A stretch of 64,000 nucleotides of DNA from Acholoe squamosa (taxonomy: Eukaryota > Annelida > Polychaeta > Phyllodocida > Polynoidae), in assembly GCA_949317995.1 (NCBI GenBank), contig OX439050.1:51399777-51463776 (forward strand). The letters are read 5' to 3'. A model generated the notes under the pieces. It did not search any database. It saw nothing but the letters and a program-made list of their open reading frames with translations, and was not told where the DNA came from. The translations under genes and the position numbers were made by a program. Of the stretch, positions 13,481-26,320 are shown piece by piece (positions within the stretch are counted from its first letter, which is position 1; every line of letters begins with the position of its first letter).

Positions 13481-13760
13481 GACATCGGACGCGACCAGAG
13501 CGCGTGCGCACGGCGGCCAGTGTCGTAAAAATCGGAAAATGTCGTCTGCCACAATAAGGAGCGAAGTCTCGCCCGCCGTGATCCGGCACGGGAGGTCGTG
13601 AGAACGCTGCAGCTTGAGCCGTAAATCCGCTGGTGTCCAGGGACCCCTGACGGAGGTGGGGCTGACCGCTGGGCACAAGCTGCAAACCGGACATTTGTCG
13701 TCTGCTCCCTGCCTCCGCCCCCGGGCATGCGCAGTGAGAGGTGGCAGGGCGATAATTGGA
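13481..13760. promoter_or_regulatory. CpG-rich island with two NRF1-like sites
   Basis: This roughly 280-bp block is strikingly CpG-rich against AT-rich flanks. It has GCGTGCGCA at 13502..13510 and GCATGCGCA at 13725..13733. It is open in several frames because of its base composition; I recognise no protein. It could be a promoter of an unseen gene or a CpG-rich repeat. Confidence 0.4.
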
Positions 13761-15182
13761 GGATCGGACAGCAGGGTTGTCGTGGGTCAGGTACGAGCAG
13801 AGTAATGTGGCAAGGTAGAGCAGAGTGTTGGGGGTGGGTGTAGGGTGAGGGTCAGGATGGGCTCAAATCTATGCTGCAGCAAGAACAAAAGCAATTTTGA
13901 CCTTTTGGAAAAAGTGATTTGAATTTAGCAGCAACATTCGAAGAGGCTGGGCCTACATAGGCTTCGGAATACAGGGCCATTAACTTGTACAATGTATGAA
14001 TTCAAATTTGAATTGTCATCAATAATGCGCTGGCAAATCAGGAGGGCAATGTTAACACAATGATAACATCTTGAATTAGCATTATGGGTCAAAATCCATC
14101 AGACAGTAAGGGGTACAGCTCATGCATTCCCTTGCGGATGTTGTTCCACTATATGTCCAATCAAAAGGCCAGACAACAATCCTTCAAACATTTAATGAGA
14201 AGAAAAGAATGGTTTAGTGTCCATTCTGCATTTAAGTTGTCCCAGACCGATACTACAACTATCAATGCCATACCTTACCAGAGCATTCCAGACATTTTGA
14301 CTGTGCTTGATACCAGAATATACGCAGCTATGCAGATACTCTGTGTCTAGGGCTCACCTTACAGAATAACACTCACAGGCTTTGTGGGTGAAAAGTAAGA
14401 AATAAACGCCCCCTTTTTACCAAACATACACCAACATCTTCCCCTGGATGAATGACTCTGTGGTCTAGACTTTCCCAAGAGTGACGCATACCAACACTTG
14501 TCTTTGTGGGTAGCTGTATAGGATGCACATAGGTGCACCGTCACCTGTAACACAAGGCTAGGCAGGCCAGAGGATATCCTATAGAGACGCCCTATAGAAT
14601 GTCCCTGTGAATAGCTAACCTGCAACCCAAGCCAAGGCGCTATCACACACACGAAGCACCATTACCACCTCAAACATTAAACAATCCTACATTCTAAACC
14701 ACTTCCAGCAGAATCTTCCTGAAAACGGTCCCACCCTCTTTTTTAGTATATATAAATGGATGACTACTTTAATTTTCTAAACCTTATTAGGTAAATTCAT
14801 TACTAATGCCTATGCAATTTTATCAGGGCCTATGCCAGTGTTAGTAGATGGATTATGATTATGCTAGCTTAATCCTATTGTGAATAATGTAGATTGAGGG
14901 TAGAGTGTTGAATGAGAGGGTGGGCATGTGTGTGTACTATATGTAGTCACACTGGGGTGGCAGACCCAGGCAGGTCCCACCCAGGTGGTGAATTGACAGG
15001 TGAGTGAGAAGGGCCTCATCAGGCACCAGCCATCTCAGTATGTGTACACAAGGGGTGTGAGGACATGAAATTAGGGTAAAAAATAAATACTAGTTGTTTC
15101 AGGTCATCCAACTAAACTGAGCCACACACTTAGGGTGAGTTCTATCTGTATGGAAAGGAAATGGGTCCACAACATTAAGAAC
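13761..15182. other. No gene recognised
   Basis: Unique sequence; nothing recognisable beyond simple GT/AG-rich patches near 13800..13850 and 14890..15000. Confidence 0.45.
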
Positions 15183-15379
15183 TACCGTAATGGTCTGTTT
15201 AAGTGCTGGGGTCTCATATAAGCGCTGGTCATGTATAAGCACCAGGGTACAGGGTCACTGAAATCATTCTTAGACACTAAAAATAGTATTCAAATAAGCG
15301 CCTGTCTTGTGTAAGCGCCGGGGGTAAAGTGGGAATGAAATCAATGTGCACCCGGCTGCTTATACGTGCCATTATGGTA
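15183..15379. mobile_element. MITE, TACCGTA family, copy 3
   Basis: The terminal inverted repeats are TACCGTAATGG (15183) and CCATTATGGTA (to 15379). The interior carries ATATAAGCGCTGG, AATAAGCGCCTGTC and GTAAGCGCCGGGGGTAAAG. It is the best-preserved copy here. Confidence 0.8.
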
Positions 15380-15687
15380 GCTACTTTACTACATTTTGAT
15401 CTACCATGGCCCAAATTAAGACATCCATGTGGGGCTTTATTGCACGCCTCTCTCTACAAATGTCTGAGATGAAATCTCTTGTGGACTGAGTAGAAAGGTA
15501 ATAAGTGTGGGAGTAGAGGTTCAGATAGTCAGGGCTGGGGTAAGGGCCATCAAAGTATGGGGGTTACCTGTTGGTTTTGGGTGACCATCTTTTACACCTG
15601 GGCTTTGTCGGCAGGTGACATGATCGGCTTGGTATGTGAGGTGTGAGTGACCGCTGGTCACATACCTCAACACACCTGTACCACCCC

Positions 15688-15945
15688 TTAACTCTTTAAG
15701 GGCTGCTGATGCATTAATGCATCATGCCCATTGGTCGGCATGATGCACCAATGATTGCAAGACTGCTTGCCAGCACTTCATTGGAGCATCATGCCGACTC
15801 TCCGGGAGTATATGTATTGACCCCATAGGGTCGGCATAATGCTCCAATGAAGTGCTGGCGAGTAGTCTCGCCAGCACTTCATTGGTGCATCATGACGACC
15901 AATGGGCATGACGCATTAACACATCAGCGGCCCTTAAAGTGTTGA
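15688..15945. mobile_element. piggyBac-like MITE, copy 2
   Basis: TTAA (15688..15691) and a mutated TTGA (15942..15945) flank ends CTCTTTAAGGGCTGCTGATG and CATCAGCGGCCCTTAAAGTG. Long internal inverted repeats (GCATCATGCC, CACTTCATTGG, CTCGCCAGC) make almost the whole element a foldback. Confidence 0.7.
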
Positions 15946-17668
15946 CACTCCACACCCCATCCCTTCTCACACCTATCACACACATCACACACACCCTCTC
16001 ATTCAACAACCATCAACACCACTCCCCACACTTCTGCCACAATCCTAAGCCACAAAAGTACACCTTTTCCGAGGGGATCCACTGTGAAGCTCTTTTAAAC
16101 AGCAAGCCCTTCAAATAATCATGAGCTCATGAGAGCAAAAATGGTCTGCATCAAACATCACATTTGTCATCAGCATTGTATTAGCACATCATTGTGATAA
16201 AATTATATTTAATTATGAAATATGTAACATGAACAAGGTATTCCTTAAAATTTACCATTGTTGAACTAATTTGTGAAAATATAGTAAGATATAAAAGGCT
16301 AATAGCAGCTCCTTTAATTTCCTTTCTACAATTTACTGGTTCTTCTGATCCTATCATTATTGTATAGCATATATAGAATAACCCTGTTGTATTAAAACAA
16401 CATTCTTTTGTTGTGCTTTTTTTCCTATATAATTTGCTTTGGGCATAATTATTTCGATTAAATCAACAGTTCAACAATAACTGCATAACCTTGAAACCGT
16501 ACACAAAGACAACCATCTATAAACATCTATACACATTGCTACCGCCTACATAGTTTCTCTTTTTGCAACCAGGAACTAGGGCGAATACCTTTGTGTATGC
16601 ATTTCCATAAACTAAATTAGTAATTTGTATTCAACAGGGCCTTCCTACTTAGTGCCTATGGCTGCAACCATGCATCTCCACCTAAATGTTTTCAAACAAG
16701 CAGGTCTTACAGGAAGTATACTCAGATCTCGCGGCGTGCGTGATCAAACGAGGAAACGCGTGACATGGATGAGTCGCTGGGTGCCCGAGTCAACATTGCT
16801 ATTGTCATGGATACACCTCCACGTGCGGACAGGGCATATCCGGTTTACCTCGTTCTCAATGGGTCTGCCATATTTGTTTATGCTCGTATCGCGCCCCATA
16901 GTGTCACGTTCTGAACTCAAGGTGACTTTGTATGTAGAGGGTGTAGAAGGACTGAGCAGGGATGGGTGGATGGTAGTAAGGGGAACCAGTACGTGTGTAC
17001 ACGCATAGTGTATATGATATGTGTTAGTAGTATAGGCTTTCCCTTACTATGACTTTTCACATGGCGTACTTGGTTTTCGCTATACCCTACCTATGTCAAA
17101 AAAAGGTCTGGTCTACTCCAAGCCACCTGGGGCTTATCTTGATATAGGTGACGACAACATAGACCACAAATCATCAGGAAACGACCATATTCAGATTATA
17201 GTCACTACCTTAGTGACTAAAGTGCTACGGCTACTCTACCAAATCCTGTGTGCATGATTGTAGAAACCTGTTTTGGGGGAAGAAAAACGACACCCTGTCC
17301 TCTCAGCATGATAGGCAAATCGTTAGTAGATTTTGAGATTGCATGGCAGCGATATTGAGATTTATACGCTCCAGAGAGTATATCTAGATGGAAAGTAGAC
17401 GTCGCAATCATTGCAGTTTTCCTGAGAGGTGAAGAAAGCATTCAACTGTTCAAGAAAAGAATAATAGATTCAGGTAGGAGCAGACTGTGGCCTGTCAGCT
17501 CAAATGGACCATACTGGCTGTACTCGAATTTGATTCCTCTGTCCAGAGCAACATTAAAGGGAAAGGGAGAGTAAAAGGTTTCCTAACTCCACGCTGTGGG
17601 CATTCCTCCATCCTCCCCCACCAAAGTACTTTTGCACATTTCATCTCATCTAACTTTAAAAAAAGAGT

Positions 17669-17670
<2 letters not shown>
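15946..17670. other. No gene recognised
   Basis: AT-rich. A 127-codon open frame at 16625..17008 has no recognisable domain, no splice context and ordinary composition; I do not call it. Confidence 0.45.

Positions 17671-17747
<77 letters not shown>
17671..17747. repeat. Microsatellite (AT)n
   Basis: About 38 uninterrupted AT units; perfectly self-complementary. Confidence 0.97.
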
Positions 17748-17751
<4 letters not shown>

Positions 17752-20555
17752 GCATAAATGTATCCTCCACTATCCTATTCCCTGCTAGCATTTTACTCAT
17801 ACATAAAGTGGAGGGTGTGTTGAATGCCCTAATCCCCATTTACATATACACAAGGTGTGCTTTGAATGTGGTTCAGCTCCTATGAGATAAAGGGGTGAAG
17901 AGACTTTTTTTTTATCCTAAACACCATTTGGCACACGTTCAACGCTATAGACGGCTTGTGCGTTTGCTTTCATGAATGTACGGCGCATGTTTTTCGTCCA
18001 TTTGTGTTTCGATCCTTGCTTTCCGAGGTGAGAGCACTCGGGTGCACCTGAGGAGAAATACGATGAAGCATGGAAATAAAGGTGTCTTTGAGATGAAGAA
18101 TACAACAGCATAGCAAACATGTGTTTTTTTTATGGGATGTGCGTATGGCATACAGCTTTTAACATAACCATATAAGCCATGTGTTGCAGTAGCTTTGTAG
18201 TTAAATCAACCCATGTGGGCAAGATGACAATAGGTTGGGAGCCCTTCTCACCATAAAAGTTGGGACTACAACTTGACAGTGGACTTTTGATACGTATATT
18301 AACATATATATTAGGAGAAACACCAAAGTTCTCAATTAGAAGTCATATTATTTGTGTAACAACATTATCATCTATGATCATTACGACAAACAAGCGGGTA
18401 GGAGATGGAGAGCGAATCGAAACTTTGTGGCTTGAGACATTATTTCATCTTTCTTGGTGGTTGGTCAAAGGTTGTGGATGTGGTCAGGTCCCAAGCTAAC
18501 CAAAGTCCAACCATTGCCATTTGTAACAATCCTAACATTGGCTGGTACGTTACCTTGACCACAACCATCTGCTAGCCACGATTGTTTGCATGCACAACTT
18601 GAGAGAAAATTGAGCCACTAACCCTGACCAAAGGCCCAGAATTGTCTACCTTCCAATGTACCAAGATAACCCAAAGGAGTAAATAGAGGGACTGAGACAT
18701 ATTGTCGTATGCAGGCATAGATATCGAAAAAAGGTGAGAAATCTCCATGAGAGGAGACAAAAAGAGTATAGGAAGATAGTGTAACCAGGTAACTTTCTAC
18801 TCAAGGCACATACGAAGTGAAACATCACATTTCCTATATGGGCCACCCAAGTGGATTCCTTCATTAAATAAAACCTGATAAACACATCACATAAACAGCT
18901 TTCGTGATAAAGTCATTATCACTACCACTAGAGACTAATGTACAGCGGAGCGCAAAGTGCCTGGGACCTTAGAAACTCAGAGATGCTAAAAGCTTTTTCA
19001 TGTCACCATAGCTCAGCATTTGCCCTGATGTAATCATCTGAATACCCCTTGACCTTTTAATAGGTTCACTCTCCGATCTTCTCTTAATGTATGTTTTATG
19101 GTTGTGATTTACATCCTCGCAACTATAAAACCCTTAAAGGCTGCACGAGACATCAAGAACTTAATAATGTTCTCTTGTTATACTGCTGCATTATGGGAGA
19201 TCAAACTGATCTTTTGGCATCAGGTTGGTATGACTTATGGACGCAGACCTGGTGCATTACTTACCAGGTATTCAATCATGCACCATGGAAACAAAGCTAA
19301 GGACTCTACATCAAAGCATCATTCATTTTTTTTAAAGATTATAGATGTTCAAAAGAGGGACAAACAGCAGAGCCTTTGAAGATCTTAATGGATATCCATA
19401 CTTGTCGAGAGGACCTTCTGTATGTCTACATTAGGATTTCTCCACTATAAAGATGTATACATGTCCTATACATCTCTTTTGCTCCAGATTTCCATTTAAA
19501 CCATATTTGTGTTAAAGTATCCAAACTATAGTTATGTCTCTTTGTTGTCATTATGCGTTACAGTCACTTTCCCCATCCATTCCCACGTCCAGACCAAGAA
19601 CTGTGGCCAAGGAATAGGGGATGTTTCAGGTGACTGTTGCACCATGGAGGTACATGAGAATACCTCCATGGTTGCACTCCCTGTTACACTCACATAACAT
19701 TGGTGAGTGACACTACAGAACTGATCAATCATAGGTGTTTGGAATGTTAGTCTAATGTACAAATGAAAAATGGGGGTAACTGTATAGCAATAAAAAGTTA
19801 TATATCTTCTATGGCCTAGCTTAATGTTGCTTTTCCAATACACAGCACTTTGCCATGACACCGAGGAAGGCTCTCATGTCTCCAAGAACCTCCTTAGAGA
19901 AGACATGTCCACACCCAAGTCAGTACTTCCGGTCATGTGATCCATGAAGAGGATATGTGACCTGGAATGGCACTCTGAAGAGCGTTCTGAGCTTTAGACC
20001 CTCCTTAACCCGAACGACACCAAATAGACCCTTCCCTCGGAAGAAGCAATATCCAAGTCTAAATGGCAGAATATGTGCATAGATGATTGCATTTTGAATA
20101 CTATGTGAATCACAGTTGCTCCTTCTCAGAGAATGTTTGGTACAAGTCTCTCTGAAAATAATGTCTGACTTATTTCCTCTTCTATAGAAAAAAAAATAAC
20201 CAACAAAAACATATCAACTTAATACCTTACAGCTGTGACTTCTGTATTCTTTTATAATTCTTTTGGAAATAACATGTACACATTATCATTCATCATAATA
20301 ATAGCAAGAGCTGACCAAATATATGTAAGGGAGGGGCGGGGATTTCCACCAGAGATCTCGCTTTTAGATGAGATTTGCCATTGGTTCAGCCATTTTGCTC
20401 TTTCAGTCCGGATGTTATCTTAATTAATTTTAGTCAGTAAAATCCATTAAAGTTCCCCCTAGCTCAAACACCATATGAGTATAATTAGAAGGAACAGACT
20501 AGTTAATTGCCTCGTGAGTGAAATGAAATTGAATTTTCCAATAGTAGTGATTTAT
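17748..20555. other. No gene recognised
   Basis: Unique AT-rich sequence. A short perfect hairpin (CCATGGAGGTA / TACCTCCATGG) lies at about 19643..19672. Confidence 0.45.
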
Positions 20556-20790
20556 GACAGAAGGCACATTATACATACAAGGCCTAACATTGAGCCCTGG
20601 GGTACGCCAGGCTCCTCCCAATTCCAGCGTGCAGTGTTTACTATTGTTCCCATGCTTCAAGCCTTTCCTGATAGTTATTATTGATGCAATTGTATTTGAT
20701 GTCAAGTGAATTAAAAAGTACAGGAGTGCGCAAATGAAATGCCTTGTGGTGGTCAATTAAATAGATTGCATTATTACCAAGCATTCAAGG
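20556..20790 (-). pseudogene. Degraded non-LTR retrotransposon reverse transcriptase fragment
   Basis: On the minus strand, one frame reads WNWEEPGVPQGSMLGLVC around 20585..20630. It contains the GVPQGS(x)LG signature of LINE reverse transcriptases (CR1/Jockey-like). Upstream in the same frame are IDHHKAFHL and YQERLEAWEQ, matching the usual VDH..L and SYL..R.Q positions, broken by stop codons. It is a dead fragment. Confidence 0.6.
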
Positions 20791-22932
20791 CAGCGTGGTG
20801 CATGGCACAGCCTACACCTGTGTGTAGGGTGTGCCATTTTTAATATTGAATGAAATTAGTGTGAGTAGTATTGGGCATGGCATGAGAAGTCGAACATATG
20901 GTTTCCTGATAAATACATATTCATATATACTGGGCTACATCAGTGTTTTTGCCTTGTATCGTCACTGTACTATAATTATAAGTACTAAAAATACATAATT
21001 ATGACGCTCGAGGAGTCATTTGGGCCTAACATTGTTACTTACTTAAGGCTCTCTCAGTTTCCTCCCGCTGCCAACTTACCATCAATGTCCATGCCTCTTC
21101 TATAGAATCTTCCTATCAGCAGTATGTATTTTTCTACAGCTGTGACACTCTTTTATCTATGCAATTCATCTGTCATCTGTAATATGCCTTCTGTCACCTC
21201 TTTCTCTCTCTTCAAAACCCCCCTACATTTCATGCTCATCTTGCAGGTGTTTCCTCAACACATTTGACTTTCTTATATCTTAAAAAGTCGCGTTTTAATG
21301 AAACTCTCTGATTTGAATCTTGTTTTCTCAACAATTCCCTGTCATGTGTCTATTCTCTACCCCCATTCTGGCCAATGTTCCATTCTCTGTAGACTGACAT
21401 GAAAGATGACAAGCACAATCCGGCTGTCTATCTTATTCATTATGCCCTTTCTATGCCCACAAGGTTGGAGTGGAAAAGGATTCTTTGATCTTTAAGGGCA
21501 ATGTAGCAGTTCTAATATTCAATTCCTGGTAGGAAACTCACCCTTGCTGTTCAAGGTTGTACCCTTCTCTTTTAAGGGAGTTGACACATTGATTGTCCTT
21601 CTACACTCCTACAATGCCCGATTTTGCAACCGATTTGGATGTTTACCCTGATGATCAGCCAGTTTTACAATCGTCTAATTGGTTTAGGCCCTAAGCCTTG
21701 AATTCCCTCCTCAAAGGGTTATAAACATACAGTATTCACCCATCTGCCCACACAAAGACTGACAACACTTGGCCACTGACAGACATGTGTGTGAAGGTTT
21801 TAACCCCGGCATTGACAGCAAGCAAACCTTATTGTCACTGACTTGTGCCTGTATAGGCATAATGGTGACAGTCATAACAATCCATTCTATACACACACAT
21901 CCTGCCTGGCGCCATCTTACAATAGGCATAGGGATGAGGCAACTGATTCATATCCCCTGACCCCCTTTAGTCAATTCTGCGATACTTATCACCCTTTTAA
22001 GCATATTTTCTTCGCTTGATAATTAGATAAGGCCCTCATGCACAGCTGCATTGAAAAAACTGTTGTATCAGGGTTCATATACGCTTAGAACCTATTTTCC
22101 AAAATGTAGAAAATCAATGATTCCTTAGGATTTAGCCATACTGCCTTGGATAAGGCGATCCAAGTCTCATTGAATTAGAAACTATTCGAACAACACAAAT
22201 AGGAGCCTGGAGCAAGCACTGGGGCAAAATGGTTATCCATGTGGAAAATAAGCAACCAATTCTGGCGATTTCAGCAGTACTAGCACACCTCTAGATTTGT
22301 GTGGCCTTATGAAGACATGGCGGCTTCTCAATGCCACCAGCCATGTAGCAATAGATCAAAGACTAATCCCCTGTCTGAGGTTAGCCCTATCTACCTACCT
22401 GTCATTATAGGGCATTAGCATATTAGGCTATGGAGGCCGCCATATTGGTTATGCCCCGACTCCAGAGCAGGGCATTCTGGGTAAATTTATTATCAGTATC
22501 AAGAAAAATGGTCAGTGATAAGACTGATAGGGTATACAGCCTGCCCCTTATCTCAATCACCCTAAGTACCTCTCTATTGTTTCAGGTGTGAAAGAGGGTG
22601 ATAACCCAGATAAGAGACAATGCCCTGATTGGCTCAACTGTTGTTTCAAACAGAAATTTCAATGATCTATTGCTCTTTCATTTCAAATATTTAATCTATT
22701 TCTAGATCAGCTAAATAAAGCTATTGCTATGGAGTACCCACACATATGATTTATAAAAAAAATCCCATGGATAGTAATTAATTGACAGGTTGCCAAAATA
22801 GACTGCACAAAGAGACCAAATGGTCATCTAGCCCCCGACTACATGAGCCACATAGCTAAACCTCTTAGTACCAGCAATGTGCTAGTCCCGTATAGGCCAA
22901 GGTTAAACCTTAATGCATTCATGATGTGTCTT
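20791..22932. other. No gene recognised
   Basis: Unique AT-rich sequence with a pyrimidine-rich patch at 21050..21400. Confidence 0.45.
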
Positions 22933-23137
22933 AGATCCATTCATGGGCTTCCCTAGCCCACTTAAAAGGGTCTATATCTCCTCTTTCCTATCCCCTTGGA
23001 TATGTGTGGTGCACATGTGTGGGGACTGACACATTCCTTTGTGAAATTGTGTAATGTAGTTCTCGCCATGAATATGACCTAAGCTGTCGAAATGGCGTTT
23101 AACCTCTATTACTCACTCACTCACTAGATCCATTCAT
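22933..23137 (+). mobile_element. SINE-like retroposon, copy 2 (ACTC-tailed), with 12-bp target duplication
   Basis: The body is 22945..23125, same start (GGGCTTCCCTAGCC) and same ACTC tail as copy 1. Perfect target repeats AGATCCATTCAT are at 22933..22944 and 23126..23137. Like copy 1, the duplicated target begins AGATC. Confidence 0.9.
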
Positions 23138-23559
23138 CTTTATGATGCATGCATCGCCTATGCATGGTGCCAAGCATTTCAGATTATATCAAGCCAGTAG
23201 AGTTGTAATCTATTAATGTTACATGTGTAAGAAACAATCCAGTGGTCCGGGCCAGTGGTACAGTAGTTTAATACAGCAGTGAAAGGGGATGCTGAACTTC
23301 AGCGCTCTGAGATTCCTTCATTGTCCTTACTTTGAATGAGGATAGAGATCCGTTGAGCTCTCATTATGGTCTGTCTAACCGTGGAAACTAGTTGGACCAT
23401 GCCCATGCCTTGGACAATATTTCAGCGCACATATACATTGACTAAAAGCCAATATTCATTCACGATCATAGTATTAAAGAGATGACACTGATGTACACAT
23501 TTGCCCTAGCACAAACTGAGGCGCACTTTATTAGAATTTATAACAAGTGAAAAAGAAAA

Positions 23560-24290
23560 AAAATTGTAGTGATCATGGCGGTAACAGAAAGCAATATGGC
23601 GAACATTTGAATACCATGAGTATATGTGACCAGATGGGGGAAAACCTGCATCCAAGGGGGAAATGACTTTTTAAAGTTGAAGTCATGTGCTTTAAAATGA
23701 TATCTAGATATCTTAAGCTAAAATATTCCAGATAGTTCTTCTGTAAATGCTTGTCAAACCTAGGTCGGTGTGAGCAATTGAATGAGAATAAGGTCTAAAT
23801 ACATTATATCCTTACTACATAGTGATAATGCAAAAAGTACAGTTTTGTTGAAAAATAAACAAAGCAATGTGATTTTTCTATCATAGGATCGGTTCTAGAG
23901 GGAATTTTCTGGGTCTGTTTTCGGTTCTGAGTTCCTTATGTAAATATCCAACACATTTGTGGCAAAAATTACCATTTAGTATAATGGAGTTTTTTTCCAT
24001 GGCAACCATTAATTGCCATATATGCCAATTATCTATGTTTCCATGGCAACGGATGTCTCTTTTGCATCCCATAATTGGAACCTTTTCAGTAGAAATGGAC
24101 TTATTCTGAACATACCACTGAATTTCCCATTAAAAGTTGATCTAAGCCATCTTTTGGTAAATTTGTCAGTGTAATATTCATACACTGCCCCCTGGTGGCC
24201 AAATGCAGAACTGAAAATCCCCCCCCCCACCTGGATGCACGTTTTCTCCAGATGAGTCACATATATATCCATCCCCCTAGTGGTGGGAAT
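23560..24290. repeat. Dispersed repeat family R1, copy 1
   Basis: It shares diverged blocks with 25780..26320, including TTTCCATGGCAAC, TTGGAACCTTT and CCCCTGGTGGC, in the same order. GACCAGATGGGGGAAAACC with the AAAGTTGAAGTCA block also resembles 54004..54070. It is likely an old transposon family of unknown class. Confidence 0.5.
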
Positions 24291-24532
24291 CTAAACCAAT
24301 GGTCTGTTACCAATAGATGTGATACGTTTCATTAATATATGCCAATATTCTATTCTATAGTATTATATACATAATAACACCAATAGAAATTCCCAAATTA
24401 TGATTTTTCACATATTTCGCAAAACTCAAAATTATATATTTGGGGGTAGATATCATCATGGTGGTTTTCTGATGGGTTAATTAAGATGGAAGAGGAATAC
24501 ATGCATTTGTAGGTGAAGATCGTTCAGCTTCA

Positions 24533-24701
24533 TGGTGGATCCAGGATTTGGAAAAGGAGGGGACGCGGCCCCAAAAGGAGGGGGCGCACCCCTATTTTTG
24601 GACAAATTTTGGGTCCAAAATATGTAGTTAAACTCTTAAGTACTGGGGAAAAGGGCGGCGTGCGCCCCCGTATCCCCCCCCTCTAAATCCGCCCCTGAGC
24701 T
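24533..24701. mobile_element. MITE with GGATCCAGGATTTGG / TAAATCCGCCCCTG ends
   Basis: The left end (GGATCCAGGATTTGGAAAAG then GGGG runs) and right end (CCCCCCCTCTAAATCCGCC) are imperfect inverted repeats around a GC-rich AT-centred core. Confidence 0.6.
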
Positions 24702-25779
24702 CGACACAATCACAGGATGGAAGCAGGGCTGGACATTCACCAAGGTTTTCTATGGTTTGATGTTTCCTTTCAAATGTAAAACTACCTTTCAAAGACAATA
24801 CATCTCCAGGGCACAATAACCTTCATAATACATGGATGTTATAAATCGATGATAGGCAAACCGCCGCCGCATCGCTTTAGTTAGTACAGATAAATTTAGT
24901 AAGTACAGAGGGATTAAGTTTCAGTCATGGGGGATAATCTCTCTCCCTTTTGGCCCTCACCTATATCATCCTTGACTCCCAATCCACACAAAAACCAATC
25001 ACAAATGGCTTCGCTTTAGAAAGTAGTAACTCTGAGCCAGAAATAACTATTATTAAAGAACATTAATCAAGGAGCAAGTCCATTAAATGTACTGTCCTGC
25101 CAATATTTGGCAGATAAGGCCATGTCAGTGTCTTTAATAGTAAGAACCACATGAATATAAATTAAGGGGAAAGCCCTTTTTTATGACTAACCTTTCATGG
25201 GACAAGACACATCGTATAAAATATGCCCCTATCTGTATTCTCTGACCCGCGTGCTAGTCAGTTAATCACCTGCCTGCATTTGTGCATCATAGCAACAAAA
25301 GAGAATAATTACGACGCCTCGCAAATGCTAGATCTACGCTAAAATATTGTGCATGTCATCGCAACGGAAGAAATTTCTTTTATGTGAAAGAAGATTGAAG
25401 TCACATTATTGAATATGACTTTCAACTACATACTTCAGGTATTTCATCTGGTACTTCCCCCAGGGTCAATAAAATACACCTCTAGATAACACCATGATGT
25501 AAACCATCTTTGCTTTTCGGATTTTACCAGGAAGATACTACTTTTGTTGAATGGAAGAGATGTTTTGTTGAATGGAAGAGATATTCACCTTTTGAGTTAG
25601 ATGCAATTTATATAGAACGGTAGATATGTGAAGAGGCCTTATGCTGTTTGGGACTGCAGGGGAATTTCTTATGTTGGCTGGGTAAGTGGAATTGTTCAAA
25701 CAATATCCATATATTAAGCTAAATTGTAGAGGCAAGGAGAAAGGGGGCTCCGTGCTAAAAGTCAACTTTAAAATTCAGA
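24702..25779. other. No gene recognised
   Basis: AT-rich. A short direct repeat (TTTTGTTGAATGGAAGAGAT) is present twice around 25540..25582. Confidence 0.45.
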
Positions 25780-26320
25780 TCACTAGCTTTTCAGTGATAT
25801 ATTGCAAGAGAAGATACTCCTGTTAGTTTTAGAGGAATGGCTTGTTAAACGTAGGTAGGTGTGACCATTTCCTGAATGGCAATAAGCTCTATGCCTAATT
25901 GATCATGAGATACATCTATAATTAGCATAATTTATGCTAATTAGCTAAATTAGCATAATCTTTTATTCTTTTGCCTATAACTTTTGATCTAGAAATGGTA
26001 TTGTCGTTCTGTTTTCACCATAGTAAACCTAGTGAAAGATTCTTTCACATGGGACCAATTGATTTTCCTATAAAGAATGAAAATTATGTTTCCATGGCAA
26101 CAGACATCAACAAAAATGCCTATTTAGGCCCAAAAACATTCTTTTTACATGTCTAATTTGGAACCTTTCCACCCAAAATAGAAGTTTTATCTAAAATCAT
26201 TGAATTCTCCATAAAAAAGTACCATATAATAGTTTAAGGCATATTTTTCCTATTCTAGGCCATAGTGGTGTCCCCTGGTGGCTAAAACAGGTACTTAATC
26301 CCGCAGGAACCCCCATTTCT
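25780..26320. repeat. Dispersed repeat family R1, copy 2
   Basis: A diverged partner of 23560..24290. Shared blocks include GCTTGTTAAACGTAGGTAGG versus GCTTGTCAAACCTAGGTCGG, and TTTCCATGGCAACAGA. Confidence 0.5.

Noticed and set aside
13378-13728. Minus-strand 116-codon frame in the CpG-rich block
   Set aside because: Arg/Ala/Pro-rich composition follows from GC content, several frames are open at once, and no domain is seen.
16625-17008. 127-codon plus-strand frame
   Set aside because: No recognisable domain, no splice-site support, ordinary composition.
17487-17885. Open frames of 114-132 codons around 17.5-17.9 kb
   Set aside because: Also created by an AT microsatellite; no homology outside the repeat.
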